DNA from: Streptomyces bacillaris | GTDB taxonomy: Bacteria > Actinomycetota > Actinomycetes > Streptomycetales > Streptomycetaceae | Assembly: GCF_003268675.1 (NCBI RefSeq) | Contig: NZ_CP029378.1 | Span: 7,812,001-7,876,000, forward strand | DNA length: 64,000 nt | Reading direction: 5' to 3' | The notes under the pieces: model-generated | Told to the model about the DNA's origin: nothing | The model's database searches: none | The model's input: only the letters and a program-made list of their open reading frames with translations | Shown here: piece by piece, positions 49,490 through 57,814 of the stretch | Numbering within the stretch: the stretch's first letter is position 1 | How the letters are laid out: each line of letters begins with the position of its first letter | Program-made: the position numbers and the translations under genes

Positions 49490-50254
49490 ATGGACGAACC
49501 GGACTGGCAACGATTCATCACCGCATACCACCAAGAGCACGCCGGCATCACCGAGCAACTCTTCTCCCTGGCCAGCGCCTCACCGTATGCCTGGCTGGCC
49601 GAACCGCTGCGAGGCATCGAGGGCACGGTCCTCGACCTGGCCTGCGGTTCAGCACCCACCCGTCAGGAACTCCCGGACGCCGACTGGGTCGGAGTCGACC
49701 TTTCGGCCGCGGAACTCGCCGAGGCGGCCCGGCAAGGCCGGGGGCCGCTGGTGCGGGCCGCAGCGGACGCACTCCCCGCTGCCTCGGCGAGCGTCGGGGC
49801 GGTCTGCGCGGCCATGTGCCTGCCGGTGGTCACGCCCCTGCCCCAGACGCTGGGGGAGATCCGGCGTGTGCTGCGGCCCGGAGGCGTGCTCGCGGCGCTG
49901 GTGCCCTCCCAGTCCGGGCTCTCCCCGTCCGGGATGCTCGGCTGGGTGCGGGTGATGGCGGCCCTGCGCGCCGTACGCCAGCCGTGGCCCAACCCGCAGG
50001 CCCGCGACCGACTTGCCTCCCATCTGCGCGCGGCCGGGTTCCGTGTCCGCAGCGACGAGCGGCACGTCTTCACCCTGGCCATCGACTCGGCCGACGCGGC
50101 GGCCCTGCTGGCAGATGCTCTCTACCTGCCCGGCCTCACCGCCCACCGGGCTCGGGCCGCCAAGCGCTCCCTCGCGAGATGGGCAACCCCGGGGCGGCGT
50201 CTGGAACTGCCACTGCGTCGCGTCGTGGCCGAACTTCCTACCGACCAGCCGTGA
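49490..50254 (+). CDS. class I SAM-dependent methyltransferase
   Basis: 254 residues from ATG at 49490 with GGAGGGG upstream. The SAM-binding region is present: motif I as GTVLDLACGSAPTRQELP, motif II WVGVDLSAAELAEAAR, and the post-I region LPQTLGEIRRVLRPGGVLAA. It lacks the ArsM cysteine pattern, so its substrate differs from that of the ArsM at 51901. It is the first plus-strand gene of the cluster and is followed 11 bp later by the TMEM64-type gene, probably in one transcript. Confidence 0.8.
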   Translation: MDEPDWQRFITAYHQEHAGITEQLFSLASASPYAWLAEPLRGIEGTVLDLACGSAPTRQELPDADWVGVDLSAAELAEAARQGRGPLVRAAADALPAASASVGAVCAAMCLPVVTPLPQTLGEIRRVLRPGGVLAALVPSQSGLSPSGMLGWVRVMAALRAVRQPWPNPQARDRLASHLRAAGFRVRSDERHVFTLAIDSADAAALLADALYLPGLTAHRARAAKRSLARWATPGRRLELPLRRVVAELPTDQP

Positions 50255-50265
50255 CAGGAGACACC

Positions 50266-51005
50266 ATGAACCGCCCGGCAGCCGGTCTGCCCGCGACCGA
50301 GCTTCCACCGTCCGCCACGGACCCGGACGAGGTGGGACGGCGGCCGGCACGTGCGGCGTGGATACGGCTGGCCTTCCTCGTGTTGCTGCTCCTTGCGCTC
50401 GGCTCCTGGGTGGCGCTGGGGGCGGAGACCTGTTGCGTGATGTGCGCCAGTGGGTTGACTCGCTCGGGATGTGGGGGCCGGTCGTCTTCGCGGTCATCTA
50501 CGCCCTGGCCGTGACGGCCCTGCTGCCTGGCTCCGTACTGACCGCCTCGGCCGGCGTGCTGTTCGGGCTTCCGGTGGGGGCCGGCGCGGTGCTCGTGGGC
50601 GCGACGGCGGGCGCGGCTCTCTCCTTCGGCCTGGCGCGCTGGCTGGGGCGTCCGGTGGTCGCCCGGTACGCAGGTTCGGGGCGGCTGGCCGGGCTGGACG
50701 CCTTTCTGACGCGCCGGGGCTTTGTTGCCGTCCTGCTGGTGCGGCTGGTGCCGCTGTTTCCCTTCTCGGTGATCAACTACGGGTCCGGGGTGGCCGGTGT
50801 CCGCTTCTCCTCCTACGTCACTGCCACGGCCTTGGGCATCATCCCGGGCACCCTTGTCTACACCGGGCTCGGCGGTTCCCTGGGCGACCCCGGCTCTTTG
50901 GGGCTGTGGATCGCGCTGGGCGCTCTGCTCGTGCTGAGCGCGGGCGGCTGGTGGGCGGCACGGGCGCTCCGCCCTCGGAGCAGGCCGGCGCCTGGACAGG
51001 TCTAG
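50266..51005 (+). pseudogene. TVP38/TMEM64-family membrane protein, single frameshift
   Basis: ATG at 50266 follows AGGAG. The N-terminal part in one frame ends in RLAFLVLLLLALGSWVALGA. At about 50415-50430, in CTGGGGGCGG, the frame shifts and continues as DLLRDVRQWVDSLGMWGPVV then FAVIYALAVTALLPGSVLTA and the SNARE-associated/DedA-type core VRLVPLFPFSVINYGSG. It ends at TAG 51003-51005. Joined, the parts make an ordinary 246-residue TMEM64 protein. Again the shift falls in a G run, so it may be a sequencing error. Such proteins are linked to lipid or selenite/metalloid handling in some bacteria; the role here is unknown. Confidence 0.78.
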
Positions 51006-51580
51006 ACGTGCAGGACGGGGCGGTAGACGAGCTCTTGGATGTTGCCGTCGAGCGTCCGGCTCTCCACCAGCTCCAGGTCGAAGTCGGCTGCGCCCCGGAA
51101 GACCGGGTCCAGTCCGCTCTGACCGGTGATCACAGGAAAGAGCGTCACCTGGACGACGTCGACCAGCCCGGCCGCCATCAGCGCCCGGTTCATCGACAGG
51201 CTGCCGTGCGAACGCAGCGGCATTTCGGACTCCTCCCTGAGCCGGGCGACGATGTCGACGGCATCGCCGCTCACCACGGTCGCATCCAGTCCGTCCAGGG
51301 GGCCTTCCAACCTGGTCGACACCACCGTGGTCGGCAGGCTGGCCATCCGGGTAACCCATGGGTCACGGACTTCGGACCCTTCCGTGCTCGAGGCCAGCAT
51401 GTACGCGAACTCCCGGTAGGTGTTGGCCCCCAGGACCATCCGCTGCTCCTGCCCGTACAGGGCCAGCCGATGGGCGAGGAGCTCGGGGCCCCGCTTGCCC
51501 CAGTAGCCCGCCCTGTCGCCGCCGGTGTTGCCGAAGCCGTCAAGGGTGGAGAAGACGTCGAAGGTGTAGGTGGCGGTCAT
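51002..51580 (-). CDS. RibD C-terminal/dihydrofolate-reductase-like protein
   Basis: 192 residues from ATG at 51580, six bases after GGGAG. It has the DHFR/RibD-C fold signature: FDVFSTLDGFGNTGGDRAGY, MVLGANTYREFAYML, LPTTVVSTRLEGPLDGL and LRSHGSLSMNRALMAAGLVD (NADPH region). Single-domain members are common in Streptomyces and reduce unknown small substrates. The stop shares CTAG (51002-51005) with the stop of the convergent TMEM64 gene. Membership in the arsenic cluster is uncertain, since it is transcribed separately. Confidence 0.85.
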   Translation of the reverse strand: MTATYTFDVFSTLDGFGNTGGDRAGYWGKRGPELLAHRLALYGQEQRMVLGANTYREFAYMLASSTEGSEVRDPWVTRMASLPTTVVSTRLEGPLDGLDATVVSGDAVDIVARLREESEMPLRSHGSLSMNRALMAAGLVDVVQVTLFPVITGQSGLDPVFRGAADFDLELVESRTLDGNIQELVYRPVLHV

Positions 51581-51900
51581 GATGCGCTCCCGGGGCCGGT
51601 TGATCAGGTGTACGGGTAGACCGGACTTGACGGCGAAACTCATCGCCCCCGGACTTCTGGTCTCCCGCCGCCCGGTATGAGGCCCCGGGGCTTGACCGTG
51701 GCCGACGGCACGGGAACGGAGAAACCCAGGTGGCAACGCTGTTCACGGGCCTTGGCTGGTCGCTAGCCCATCCAGCGAGGCTTGGAAGGACACAAATCGG
51801 AAGGACACAAAGGGGAATGACGACCGTCGCACAGCGGGTTCCCATCCTGCTCCGGTGAACCACCGGGCGGTGCGCGAGAACTCACTCATCCGGGAGAGAC
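51581..51900. other. divergent intergenic region upstream of arsM
   Basis: 320 bp between the divergent reductase and arsM genes. It contains two copies of the 13-base unit GGAAGGACACAAA at 51784-51796 and 51799-51811 (15-bp period). No gene seen. Confidence 0.45.
51784..51811 (+). repeat. tandem 15-bp-period repeat upstream of arsM
   Basis: GGAAGGACACAAA occurs twice, separated by TC, 90-117 bp before the arsM start. It could be a regulator site or a chance duplication. Confidence 0.5.
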
Positions 51901-52980
51901 ATGGCGACGAAAAGCGTATCCCCGGGGCGACAGACGCCCCTGCCGTCCGTGGCGGAATCGGTCAGGGAGTACTACGGCAAGGTGCTCGCCTCCTCAGCGG
52001 ACCTCAAGACCTCGGCGTGCTGTACGGACGTGGCGCCGGCGCCACACATCGCTACGGCTCTGAGCCGTGTGCACGACGAGGTCATGGAACGCTTCTACGG
52101 CTGCGGCTCGCCCATCCCGCCCGCCCTGGAGGGAGCCACCGTGCTCGACCTGGGCTGTGGCAGCGGCCGGGACGCCTACGTGCTGTCCCAGTTGGTCGGC
52201 CCGACAGGCCGGGTGATCGGCGTCGACATGACCGAGGAACAACTCGCCCTCGCCCACCGCCACCAGGACTGGCATGCCGAGCAGTTCGGTTACGCGAACA
52301 CCGACTTCCGGCACGGTTACATCGAGGACCTGGCCGGGGCAGGCATCCCGGACGCCTCGGTGGACCTCGTGGTCTCCAACTGCGTCGTGAACCTCTCCCC
52401 GGACAAGCCGCGCGTTCTCTCCGAGATATTCAGGGTCCTGCGGCCCGGCGGTGAGCTGTACTTCTCCGACATCTTCGCCGACCGCCGCCTGCCCGCCGTG
52501 CTCCTGGACGATCCCGTCCTCGTGGGCGAGTGCCTCGCCGGAGCCCTGTATACGCAGGACTTCCGGCGCATCCTCGACCGCGTCGGCTGCCCGGACCTGC
52601 GTACCGTCAGCGTCTCCCCGGTGACGATCGGCGACCCGGACATCGGGCGGAGGGTCGGCTTCGCCGCCTTCACCTCCCGCACCGTCCGCGCCTTCAAGCT
52701 CCCGCTGGAGGACCGCTGCGAGGACTACGGCCAGGTCGCCGTCTACCACGGCACGATCGGCGAGTACCCGCACGCTTTCGATCTCGACGACCACCACCGC
52801 TTTCCCGCCGGCAAGCCGGTGCTCGTCTGCGGCAACACCGCCGACATGCTCTCCGCCACCCGCTACGCCCCCCATTTCGCCGTCACCGGCACCAAGAGCC
52901 GGCACTACGGCCTGTTCCCCTGCGCCCCCGCCGGGGAAGCGGCCGCATCAGGCCCGGGCGCCGCACCGGGCTGCTGCTGA
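51901..52980 (+). CDS. arsM: arsenite S-adenosylmethionine methyltransferase
   Basis: 359 residues from ATG at 51901 (GGGAGAG close upstream). Cys40, Cys68, Cys161 and Cys211 (in TSACCTD, FYGCGSP, VVSNCVVNLSPDK and ECLAGALYT) reproduce the four conserved ArsM cysteines with the same spacing as in algal CmArsM (44, 72, 174, 224). SAM motif I is VLDLGCGSGRDAYVL and motif II VIGVDMTEEQLALAH. The C-terminus is long, as in the arsenosugar-type ArsM group, and ends PGCC. The enzyme should convert arsenite to methylated arsenicals in the cytoplasm, and would supply dimethylarsenite to the rest of the cluster. Confidence 0.92.
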   Translation: MATKSVSPGRQTPLPSVAESVREYYGKVLASSADLKTSACCTDVAPAPHIATALSRVHDEVMERFYGCGSPIPPALEGATVLDLGCGSGRDAYVLSQLVGPTGRVIGVDMTEEQLALAHRHQDWHAEQFGYANTDFRHGYIEDLAGAGIPDASVDLVVSNCVVNLSPDKPRVLSEIFRVLRPGGELYFSDIFADRRLPAVLLDDPVLVGECLAGALYTQDFRRILDRVGCPDLRTVSVSPVTIGDPDIGRRVGFAAFTSRTVRAFKLPLEDRCEDYGQVAVYHGTIGEYPHAFDLDDHHRFPAGKPVLVCGNTADMLSATRYAPHFAVTGTKSRHYGLFPCAPAGEAAASGPGAAPGCC

Positions 52981-53014
52981 CCGGCCGGACCGCCCGCAGC
53001 CAGGCCGGTAGCCT

Positions 53015-53326
53015 TCAGCAACGGTGCCGGCCCTGGCCCGAGGGTGTGCTGAGCTCCTTCGCGAGGCGCCGCATCCGGGCAGAGGCGAGAGAAGGGGGCG
53101 TCCGCCGAGAACTGTTCCGCAGGGAAGCCTTGATCAGCTGCAGCAGTTGCAGAGTCCCGCTGCAGGCCCAGCAGCGGTCGATGTGTGCGGCCATCCGCAC
53201 ACGCCGGCCCCCGGCAAGCTCACCATCGGCATACGCCTCCACCTGTCCGCGCAGCCGGAGATGCCGGATCGTCTCCCCGCACGTGACCCATACGCGCCCC
53301 GGCACGGGGCCCCTCTGCCTCGTCAT
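53015..53326 (-). CDS. zinc-finger anti-sigma-like protein
   Basis: 103 residues from ATG at 53326 with GGAGGG ten bases upstream. The motif HIDRCWACSG gives H-x3-C-x2-C, and the preceding VEAYADGELAGGRRVRMAA is typical of the zf-HC2 domain of anti-sigma factors. The C-terminal half is basic and has no membrane helix, so it is a soluble type. It is divergent from the ECF sigma gene at 53471 (145 bp apart), which already has its own coupled anti-sigma. It might modulate the same or another sigma factor. Confidence 0.65.
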   Translation of the reverse strand: MTRQRGPVPGRVWVTCGETIRHLRLRGQVEAYADGELAGGRRVRMAAHIDRCWACSGTLQLLQLIKASLRNSSRRTPPSLASARMRRLAKELSTPSGQGRHRC

Positions 53327-53470
53327 GCAGCGGGAACCCTCCAGCCGCCCGCCGCATTCCAGCGGCCCCCGCACGCTTGCGGGCCCTTCAGCCGACTACG
53401 GTGGCACCCGGGCGGACCGCAGAGCACGAGCAGAGGGAATGCGGGCCCGGGCAGAGGGGGTTTCCGCCGT

Positions 53471-54040
53471 GTGGAAGACCAAGTGACAGCGCCACCGGAC
53501 CCTGCGGACCCGCGGAATCAGGCGTTCGCCGCCTATGTACTGCCGGAGGTGCCGGTCCTGCTGCGTGTGGCGATGACGCTCACCGCACAGCCGGCGGACG
53601 CCGAAGACCTGGTGCAGGACACCTTGTTGCGCGCCTACCGGGCCATCGACCGCTTCGACGGGAAGCACCCGCGTGCATGGCTGATGACCATCATGCGGCG
53701 GGCCGAGATCAACCGCCAACGGCGTCGCCGTCCCTGTCTGCTGAACGACCCCGACACCGATCTGGACCGGCTCAGCTCTACAGGGCCCACCGGATCGGCG
53801 GAAGAAATCGTGGTCGGCCGGGAGTTCGACGAGGTGGTCGACGAGGCGCTGAGCGCGCTGCCGGACAAGCACCGCCAGGTGGTGCAACTGGTGGACATCG
53901 ACGGCCTGTCCTATGCCGAGGCCGCCCACCTGCTGGACGTGCCCGAGGGCACCGTGATGAGCAGGCTGCACCGGGCACGCAAGCGGATACGGGCACGACT
54001 GGCCACAGCAGGACTGGCACCGAAGCGAGGTGTGATGTGA
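53471..54040 (+). CDS. ECF-type RNA polymerase sigma factor
   Basis: 189 residues from GTG at 53471 (GAGGGGG ten bases upstream; GTG at 53483 is an alternative). Region 2 reads LTAQPADAEDLVQDTLLRAY, followed by RAWLMTIMRRAEINRQRRRR. Region 4 reads LPDKHRQVVQLVDIDGLSYA then EAAHLLDVPEGTVMSRLHRA. It overlaps the next gene by GTGA. The soluble HxxxCxxC anti-sigma partner places it in the group of redox- or stress-responsive ECF factors. Its regulon is unknown; promoters would normally include its own. Confidence 0.92.
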   Translation: MEDQVTAPPDPADPRNQAFAAYVLPEVPVLLRVAMTLTAQPADAEDLVQDTLLRAYRAIDRFDGKHPRAWLMTIMRRAEINRQRRRRPCLLNDPDTDLDRLSSTGPTGSAEEIVVGREFDEVVDEALSALPDKHRQVVQLVDIDGLSYAEAAHLLDVPEGTVMSRLHRARKRIRARLATAGLAPKRGVM

Positions 54041-54360
54041 ACAAGCGTCCATGGTGGCGTCGTCCAGCGGCTGAGCGGCGGATGAACTGCCTGCAAGTCG
54101 CACGCGTGATGCAGGCATACCTCGACGGAGAAACGGACGAGATCACCGCCCGCCGGGCCGCAGCACACCTGGAGGACTGCCGACGCTGCGGCCTCGAAGT
54201 GTCCGTCTACCAGGAGATCCGCAACGCACTCGCCCGCCGGGCAGAGCCCGACAAGCAGGCTCTTCAGCGCCTGCAGGCGTTCGGCACTTCCCTCCTGAGC
54301 AACTATCCGGCCGGAGAGGACGGCACCGAAAACAGGGCTGAGCCCCCCACAGGCACCTGA
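54037..54360 (+). CDS. zinc-binding anti-sigma factor (ZAS type)
   Basis: 107 residues from GTG at 54037, overlapping the sigma stop by GTGA. The core NCLQVARVMQAYLDGETDEI then HLEDCRRCGLEV gives the H-x3-C-x2-C zinc motif of ZAS-domain anti-sigma factors. No membrane segment, so it is soluble and could sense thiol oxidation or zinc loss directly. Translational coupling ensures stoichiometric production with the sigma factor. Confidence 0.88.
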   Translation: MNKRPWWRRPAAERRMNCLQVARVMQAYLDGETDEITARRAAAHLEDCRRCGLEVSVYQEIRNALARRAEPDKQALQRLQAFGTSLLSNYPAGEDGTENRAEPPTGT

Positions 54361-54555
54361 ACAGCACTCCGACGAGATCCGTTCGCCGCAAGCTCATATT
54401 GCCCGCCTGCCGTAGCGGTGATCGGAGCCGCAGCCGCGTGACCAGTGCTGATGCATCGCTGAGGCAGAGACAGCCCCACTCGCTCCGCCACCAACCCGTC
54501 ATGCCGCACTCGAGTACTTCCCGGCGGGCTTCGCAGACGGGAGGCTGCGGCGGGG
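54361..54555. other. intergenic region
   Basis: 195 bp between the convergent anti-sigma gene and the truncated TnsA-like gene. No feature recognised. Confidence 0.35.
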
Positions 54556-55124
54556 TCAGGCGGAAGGCGGGGCGGGGCTCGCGATGCGGAACAGTACGTG
54601 GCGGGCCTTGCGCTGGACCTCCTCGAGCAGCCCCTGGGCGGCCATGCCGCGCAGGGCCTGGCGGACGTCCCGGCGCGAGGCGGCGCCGAGTGCGGCTCGA
54701 AAGTCGGGGATGTGTCCGCCATGCCCGTCGACGTGCTCGAAGCTGAGGGTGAAGGGCTGCGGAAGCACCTCAATCACCGTCATGAAGTCCAGGGCCAGCA
54801 GCGCTGCCCTCTCCTCCAGCGATTCGAAGCCATGCATCCGCCCTGTAGAGACCAGGAACTCCAGCCCAGGCCGATGCCTCTGCTTCGTCCTCCAGGTGAA
54901 CCCGCGAACCGGCTTCGACGACAGCACCGGCACCGAACCCAGGTCCCGGACCGGCCAGATGACCTCCGACCGGTTGATCTGCCACGCGGCCGTCCAGCGG
55001 CTCGCCCAGTTGTCCCGCATCACCAGCCGCGTACGCGCCCCGTCCAGGTTCCTGTGCGGCGACATCAGCTCGTCCAGGACGCACTCATCGGAACGGACCT
55101 GGGAGCCCGGCTTCGGTTTCACCC
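54556..55124 (-). pseudogene. TnsA-like endonuclease gene truncated by IS insertion
   Basis: The frame enters from the IS3 end at 55125, so the true start is lost (a GTG at 55122 is available). Residues such as WPVRDLGSVPVLSSKPVRGF, QRHRPGLEFLVSTGRMHGFE and LPQPFTLSFEHVDGHGGHIP resemble actinobacterial TnsA-like endonuclease subunits, ending in the catalytic-region HIPDF. Immediately after, the sequence changes to RAALGAASRRDVRQALRGMA and EEVQRKARHVLFRI, which looks like a winged helix from another protein. The product would be a chimera lacking the rest of the nuclease core. It probably belonged to a Tn7-like system now destroyed. Confidence 0.5.
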
Positions 55125-55464
55125 TGAGCTGCCCCGAGTTTCGTAGAGTCCGATCTTGATTGGTTCAGGCGGACTGCGGGGTTTGCTCCTGGCTGCGCCA
55201 GAAGGCTTCCTCGTGCTCGGCCGGCGGCACGTAGTCGAGCGCGGAGTGCAGACGTTCCTCGTTGTACCAGGTGACCCACTGGAAGATCGCCCGCTCGACC
55301 TGCTCGACGTCCTTCCAAGGACCCTGCATCTCGATCAGCTCGGCCTTGAAGGTCCCGTTCAGCGCCTCGGCCATCGCGTTGTCATACGAGTCCGCGACCG
55401 ACCCGACGGAGGCGGAGGCGCCGATGTCCGCGAGCCGGTCGGTATACCGAATTGACACGTATTG
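55125..55464 (-). mobile_element. IS3-family remnant (3' part, same element as 36010-37314)
   Basis: 340 bp equal to the reverse complement of 36975-37314 wherever I compared them, including the inverted-repeat tip TGAGCTGCCCCGAGTTTCGT and the last 96 residues of OrfB (YVSIRYTDRLADIGASASVG to QTPQSA). It stops abruptly at the IS30 end at the point corresponding to the SDRG motif of OrfB. Confidence 0.92.
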
Positions 55465-55467
55465 ACC

Positions 55468-56912
55468 GGATTCAACCGGTCGTTGCAACACCAGCTTGTT
55501 GAAGCAACTGTAGCTGGTCGTTGAACGCCTCGGCGGGTGTCTTCCAACCGAGCGCCTTGCGGGGTCTGCTGTTGAGAGTGTGAGCGACGGCCTCGACTTC
55601 CTCGGCGGACCATCTCGAGAGATCGGTGCCTTTCGGGAAGTACTGGCGCAAGAGCCCGTTAGTGTTCTCGTTCGTGCCGCGCTGCCACGGACTATGCGGA
55701 TCGGCGAAGAACACGGGGATTCCCGTCTCGACTCTGAATTGCGCATGGGCCGACATCTCCTTGCCGCGGTCCCAGGTCAGCGACCGCGCCAGCTGCTCGG
55801 GCAGCGTCGACATCGTATTGGTGAGTGCGGTCTTCATCGTGATCGCCCCATAACCACCCAGCGCAGGACCATTCTTGACCGATCGCTTGTGCCGGTAGCC
55901 TTCCTCGCGCGGCAGGTGAACCAGCATCGTGAATCGAGTTGACCGCTCGACGACAGTGCCGATCGCGGACCGCTCCAGCCCGATGATCAGGTCGCCTTCC
56001 CAGTGGCCGGGAACGGCACGGTCCTCGACTTCGGCAGGCCGTTCACTGATCAACGCTTCGGGCGTCACATGCGCCCAGGTCTTGCGACGCGAACGAGCAC
56101 GCGGGGCACGCAGCGCGCGGCCCGTGCGAAGGCACAAGATCAGCTCCCGCTTCAGCGCCCCGCGGCCCTGAATGTAGAGCGCCTGGTAGATCGCCTCGTG
56201 GCTGATGCGCATGGACTCATCATCCGGGAAATCAAACTTGATCCGGTTCGCGATCTGCTCCGGACTCCACGCCTGCACCCACGCGCGGTCCTTGCGGTGC
56301 GGCTTGTTCCGCCCCGTCCACGCGCCTGTCGCAGGTCCTGCGATCGCCTTGCCGCCGGGCGTGCTGATCTGTCCGGACAGTCGCTCCTGGACGTACGCGT
56401 GCAACCGCGGATTGGCGACCAGCTTCGATGTCTTCGGCCGGCGTGCGGCCATGTCCGATTTCCATTGCGCGACCGATGCCCGGTAATCGAGCTTCCCGCC
56501 CCTGGTGGCCGCGTTGCGCCGCAACTCGCGGGAAATCATCCCCGGATCGCGGCCGACTTGCCGAGCGATTTCACGAACGCCCTTGCCTTGGGCGTTGAGG
56601 AGCGCGATCTCCTCCCGCTCAGAGAACGACAGGTACCTGCCCGAATTCGGTTTCGGATCGAACGGTCGCATGCCGCCACACTGCCGAAACCAGCGAGTGG
56701 CCACCGCTGGCGCCACGCCGATATCCGCGGCCGCTTCCTCCGCGAGGAGACCTTTGGCGATTTCATCCCAGAAAGCTGCTTCGATATGACGCTGAAATTT
56801 GGGATGCCCCGGAGACCTCAACTTTGACCGTGTCGCCCGATCGGCTGCCTGCTGACGACGAACCATCCCACACCTCGCTGATCATGAGGTGTTGCGACGA
56901 CGGATTGAATCC
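55468..56912 (-). mobile_element. IS30-family insertion sequence
   Basis: 1445 bp bounded by inverted repeats: GGATTCAACCGGTCGTTGCA (continuing ACACC) at 55468-55492 and the inverse of GGATTCAATCCGTCGTCGCA (ACACC) at 56888-56912, 22 of 25 positions matching. It carries one intact transposase. Flanks are parts of two different IS3 elements, so no target duplication is visible. Confidence 0.85.
55472..56866 (-). CDS. IS30-family transposase
   Basis: 464 residues from ATG at 56866, six bases after GAGG; the stop lies within the terminal repeat. The N-terminal part has two helix-turn-helix regions, the second of IS30 type (YLSFSEREEIALLNAQGKGV then REIARQVGRDPGMISRELRR). The catalytic DDE residues lie in GHWEGDLIIG, SLTWDRGKEMSAH and GTNENTNGLLRQYFPKG, all characteristic of IS30. 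The protein appears complete and may be active. Confidence 0.92.
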   Translation of the reverse strand: MVRRQQAADRATRSKLRSPGHPKFQRHIEAAFWDEIAKGLLAEEAAADIGVAPAVATRWFRQCGGMRPFDPKPNSGRYLSFSEREEIALLNAQGKGVREIARQVGRDPGMISRELRRNAATRGGKLDYRASVAQWKSDMAARRPKTSKLVANPRLHAYVQERLSGQISTPGGKAIAGPATGAWTGRNKPHRKDRAWVQAWSPEQIANRIKFDFPDDESMRISHEAIYQALYIQGRGALKRELILCLRTGRALRAPRARSRRKTWAHVTPEALISERPAEVEDRAVPGHWEGDLIIGLERSAIGTVVERSTRFTMLVHLPREEGYRHKRSVKNGPALGGYGAITMKTALTNTMSTLPEQLARSLTWDRGKEMSAHAQFRVETGIPVFFADPHSPWQRGTNENTNGLLRQYFPKGTDLSRWSAEEVEAVAHTLNSRPRKALGWKTPAEAFNDQLQLLQQAGVATTG

Positions 56913-57518
56913 GCCTTCGCTGCCGCGGTCGCTGTGGATCACGCAGCCGGGTTGCAGTCCACCGCGGCCGTGGGCCATGTCCAGTGCATCGATGACGAGA
57001 TCGGCGCGGTGGTGGTCGGCCATCGAGTAGCCGACGACCTCGCGGGTGGCCAGGTCGAGCCAGCAGGCGAGGTAGAGCCAGCCCTCGCCGGTGGGCAGGG
57101 CGGTGATGTCGCCGACCAGTTTCGTGCCGGGCATTTCGGCGTGGAATTGGCGGCCGATCAGGTCCGGGGCCGTCCTGGCCTTCTTGTCCGCTCGTGTCAG
57201 CGAACGCCGCTTGTGGCGGGTCACGCCCTGGATGCCGTGCTCGCGCATGAGACGGGCGACCCGTTTACGGTTCACCGCCCTTCCCAGACGCCGCAGTTCG
57301 GCATGGACGCGCGGGACGCCATAGGTCTGGCGCGAGCCGACGTGGATCACGGTGATCTCGTGCACCAGGGCCTGGTCGGCGGCCCGGCGGGCGGCCCGGG
57401 GCTTTGCCTCGGCGAGCCAGGCATATAACGAGGAACGGGCCACCTTGAGCAGGCGGCAGAGGAAAGCGACGCCGTGGGTGGTCTTCTCCGCCTCGATGAA
57501 CGCATACGTCTCGCTCAC
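56913..57518 (-). pseudogene. truncated IS3-family OrfB
   Basis: Starts at 57518, overlapping orfA by four bases. The frame encodes the HTH_21 region (SRQTYGVPRVHAELRRLGRA), the first catalytic Asp in KLVGDITALPTGEGWLYLAC, and the second in CVIHSDRGSEG, and then runs into IS30 sequence (frame open to 56763). The third catalytic residue (Glu) and the C-terminus are missing, so the enzyme is inactive. Confidence 0.85.
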
Positions 57519-57814
57519 CGATCGCTCTCCTTCGCGAAGAAGACCGCGGCTTTTCGCAGAACCTCGATCGTCTTGGCCTGCTCGGCGTTCTGCCGACGCA
57601 GGCGCTTGAGCTCCTCGCGCTCGGCGGTCGTGAGTTCTCCCGGGGCGCCCTCGCCACGGTCGGCCTTGGCCTGGCGGTACCAGCCGCGCAGGGACTCAGA
57701 GCTGATGCCGAGTTCCCGGGCGACGGCGGTGACCGTCTTGCCCGTGGAGTCGACGAGCGCAATGGCGTCCCTCTTGAACTCCGCGGTGTACCGCTTCGTG
57801 TACTTGCTTCCCAC
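57515..57814 (-). CDS. IS3-family transposase OrfA (of truncated element)
   Basis: 99 residues from GTG at 57814 with GAGGAAG upstream. HTH sequence KYTKRYTAEFKRDAIALVDS and VARELGISSESLRGWYRQAK, followed by a leucine-zipper helix (REELKRLRRQNAEQAKTIEV) ending FFAKESDR. Intact, but its partner OrfB is truncated. It could act as an inhibitor or be inert. Confidence 0.85.
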   Translation of the reverse strand: MGSKYTKRYTAEFKRDAIALVDSTGKTVTAVARELGISSESLRGWYRQAKADRGEGAPGELTTAEREELKRLRRQNAEQAKTIEVLRKAAVFFAKESDR

